Positions 62,472-64,000 of a DNA stretch of 64,000 bases are shown piece by piece (the first letter of the stretch is position 1; each line of letters starts with the position of its first letter). The position numbers and the translations under genes are program-made. The notes under the pieces were generated by a model. It made no database searches. It saw only the letters and a list, made by a program, of their open reading frames with translations, and had not been told where the DNA came from. This DNA comes from Myxococcales bacterium (GTDB lineage: Bacteria > Myxococcota_A > UBA9160 > SZUA-336). The stretch is taken from positions 1 through 64,000 of the forward strand of contig JABSQV010000004.1 in the NCBI GenBank assembly GCA_013215565.1, in the 5' to 3' direction.

Positions 62472-63530
62472 GTGAACCCGTTGCGCAGTGCAAAGGATTT
62501 CTTTCAGCCTCAGGCCCTCGGAGCGCCCCAGCCCGTTAGAGAGATCCCGTTTCGGCCCTCCCGCATGATCCACTTCTTTGACCCGAGCAACCCCAAGATG
62601 GCGGCGAAGGTTCCCGAACTCGCGACGAAGTGCGACGTGCTGCTGGGAAACCTCGAAGACGCGATCCAGGCGAGCAACAAGGTCGCGGCCCGCGAGGGAC
62701 TCGTGAAGATCGCCCGCGAGACCGACCTCGGCGACTGTCAACTCTGGACCCGCATCAACAGTCTCGACAGCCCCTGGGTGCTGGACGACCTGATCGAACT
62801 CGTCACCCAGATCGGCGACAAACTCGACGTGGTCATGGTCCCCAAGGTGGAAGGCGCCTGGGACATCCACTACGTGGATCGAATCCTGGCTCAACTCGAA
62901 GCTCGCGCCGGCCTCGAGAAGCCGCTGCTTATTCACGCAATTCTCGAAACAGCCCTCGGGGTCGCAAACGTGGAGGAGATCTGCGCGGCGAGCCCGCGTA
63001 TGCAGGGGCTCTCGCTCGGACCAGCCGACCTCGCCGCCTCCCGCCGGATGAAAACGACCCGGGTCGGCGGCGGGCACCCCGGTTACGTCGTTCGCGAGGA
63101 TCCCAATCCAGATAACGAAGATGCAGTCCGTTCGACCGCACAACAGGACCTGTGGCACTACACGATGGCGCGTATGGTCGACGCCTGTGTCGCGAGCGGG
63201 ATCCTGCCCTACTACGGACCGTTCGGTGACATCCGCGATGCAGTCGCGTGCGAGGACCAGTTTCGGAACGCGTTTCTGATGGGATGCGTGGGCGCCTGGT
63301 CACTGCATCCGGCTCAGATCGAGATCGCGCGCCGCGTCTTCAGCCCGCCCGTCGAGGAGGTCAAATGGGCGAAGAACGTCCTGGAAAAGATGGGGGATGG
63401 GACCGGCGCCGTGATGATCGACGGCAAGATGCAGGACGACGCCACCGTGAAGCAGTGCCGGGTGATGGTCGACCTCGCGAACGCGCTGTCCGAGAACGAT
63501 CCCGAGTTGCGCAAGGCCTACGGCTTCTGA
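62472..63530 (+). CDS. mcl: Malyl-CoA/beta-methylmalyl-CoA/citramalyl-CoA lyase-type protein (Mcl, HpcH/HpaI family)
   Basis: The protein is 352 residues from GTG 62472. From memory of the Chloroflexus aurantiacus Mcl sequence it is close throughout: [120 protein letters not shown] and [20 protein letters not shown]. The metal ligands Glu (VMVPKVEG is the barrel strand, GNLEDA the acidic one) and the Asp of GPADLA are typical. In the 3-hydroxypropionate bi-cycle it cleaves malyl-CoA and condenses glyoxylate with propionyl-CoA; here a role in glyoxylate or C3 assimilation is inferred. A CoA transferase follows. Confidence 0.85.
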   Translation: MNPLRSAKDFFQPQALGAPQPVREIPFRPSRMIHFFDPSNPKMAAKVPELATKCDVLLGNLEDAIQASNKVAAREGLVKIARETDLGDCQLWTRINSLDSPWVLDDLIELVTQIGDKLDVVMVPKVEGAWDIHYVDRILAQLEARAGLEKPLLIHAILETALGVANVEEICAASPRMQGLSLGPADLAASRRMKTTRVGGGHPGYVVREDPNPDNEDAVRSTAQQDLWHYTMARMVDACVASGILPYYGPFGDIRDAVACEDQFRNAFLMGCVGAWSLHPAQIEIARRVFSPPVEEVKWAKNVLEKMGDGTGAVMIDGKMQDDATVKQCRVMVDLANALSENDPELRKAYGF

Positions 63531-63602
63531 GTAGAAGCGCACACGGCCAGGCCGCACGCGCCGACGGATCGGCCTAGAATTCACCGAGGACCCACTTCGA
63601 GC

Positions 63603-64000
63603 ATGCCCCCGCTCCGCGACCTAAGCGTGATCGACTTGACGGTGGCGCGCGCCGGACCGGTGGCGGTCCGGCAGCTGGGCGACTGGGGCGCCTCGGTGAC
63701 CCGGATCGAGCCGCCGGGATCAGACGAAGACGCCATGGGAGTGGGCGCTCGCCACGGCCCCGACTTTCAGAACCTACACCGGAACAAGCGCTGCCTGACA
63801 ATCGATCTGAAACAACCCGAGGGCCTCGAGATCTTCTTCCGGCTCGCGAAAGACGCCGATGTCGTGGTCGAGAACTTCCGGCCTGGGGTCAAACACCGGC
63901 TCGGGGTCGACTACGAATCCGTGCGTGAGCGCAATCCGCGCATCGTCTACGGAAGCATTTCGGGCTTCGGCCAGGACGGCCCCTACCGAGACCGCGCGGG
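63603..64000 (+). CDS. CaiB/BaiF (type III) CoA-transferase, 3' end cut by window edge
   Basis: About 132 residues are visible from ATG 63603. The family N-terminus is clear: LRDLSVIDLTVARAGPVAVR, QLGDWGASVTRIEPP, NKRCLTIDLKQPEGLEIFFR, DADVVVENFRPGVKHRLGVD (the catalytic Asp usually lies about 40 residues after this) and RNPRIVYGSISGFGQDGPY. The catalytic Asp itself lies beyond the edge or near it. Next to mcl, mesaconyl-CoA transferase (mct of the bi-cycle) is possible, but the sequence looks more like general formyl/succinyl-CoA transferases. It would be coded 72 bp after mcl. Confidence 0.85.
   Translation, partial: MPPLRDLSVIDLTVARAGPVAVRQLGDWGASVTRIEPPGSDEDAMGVGARHGPDFQNLHRNKRCLTIDLKQPEGLEIFFRLAKDADVVVENFRPGVKHRLGVDYESVRERNPRIVYGSISGFGQDGPYRDRA

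Noticed and set aside
1-64000. CRISPR arrays, insertion sequences and prophage genes
   Set aside because: No regularly spaced repeats, transposase-like proteins or phage structural genes were seen.

Overview
The window is a GC-rich bacterial chromosome segment with densely packed genes. It looks most like a member of the former Deltaproteobacteria (Myxococcota/Desulfobacterota-type lineages). The reasons are the block SRP RNA-dnaX-ybaB-recR-mglB-mglA, very Myxococcus-like MglA and MglB proteins, a GEMM-type cyclic-di-GMP riboswitch in front of a pilY1 gene, and a candidate selenoprotein. The placement is an inference, because no rRNA or ribosomal protein marker is present. I see no insertion sequence, prophage or CRISPR array.

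Layout. 1-13 kb holds mixed metabolic genes: two glyoxalase-fold proteins, a GST, a membrane-anchored aldo/keto reductase with ferredoxin-type clusters, three alpha/beta-type enzymes and transporters, an isocitrate/isopropylmalate dehydrogenase-type enzyme, a CobW GTPase and NADH pyrophosphatase. At 4959-5570 a DsbA/HCCA-isomerase-type gene carries an in-frame TGA at its active-site position, followed by a SECIS-like hairpin. 13-17 kb holds rsgA and a glutamine-synthetase-like gene between two gene relics (alcohol dehydrogenase, sulfatase). 17-20 kb holds a two-component pair and an M20 peptidase. 20-31 kb is housekeeping: SRP RNA, dnaX, ybaB, recR, mglBA, ribokinase, priA, def, fmt, htpX, rpe and a tRNA with anticodon CAT.

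31-36 kb is a small exopolysaccharide locus (tyrosine autokinase plus polymerase/ligase) facing an AAA+ regulator that has lost the sigma-54 contact loop. 37-44 kb is an eight-gene minus-strand operon of catabolic type (enoyl-CoA hydratase, hot-dog hydratase, methyltransferase, SDR, NTF2-like, F420-type LLM enzyme, flavoprotein dehydrogenase, EthD-like). 44.5-48.3 kb is a c-di-GMP riboswitch, pilY1 and a small secreted protein. 48-64 kb holds a thiolase, a copper-type P-ATPase, a HemJ-like protein, a sigma-70 factor, alanine dehydrogenase, a sensorless histidine kinase, two LLM enzymes, a tandem amidohydrolase pair whose second member has lost its metal ligands, an alpha/beta hydrolase, and a malyl-CoA-lyase-type gene followed by a CoA-transferase cut by the window edge.

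How it fits together. MglA/MglB (cell polarity), PilY1 under c-di-GMP control and the exopolysaccharide genes point to type IV pilus motility and surface life. The mglBA and exopolysaccharide upstream regions share an unusual bipartite DNA motif. Many CoA-, F420- and hydrolase-type enzymes point to a versatile heterotroph degrading lipid-like or terpenoid/aromatic compounds.
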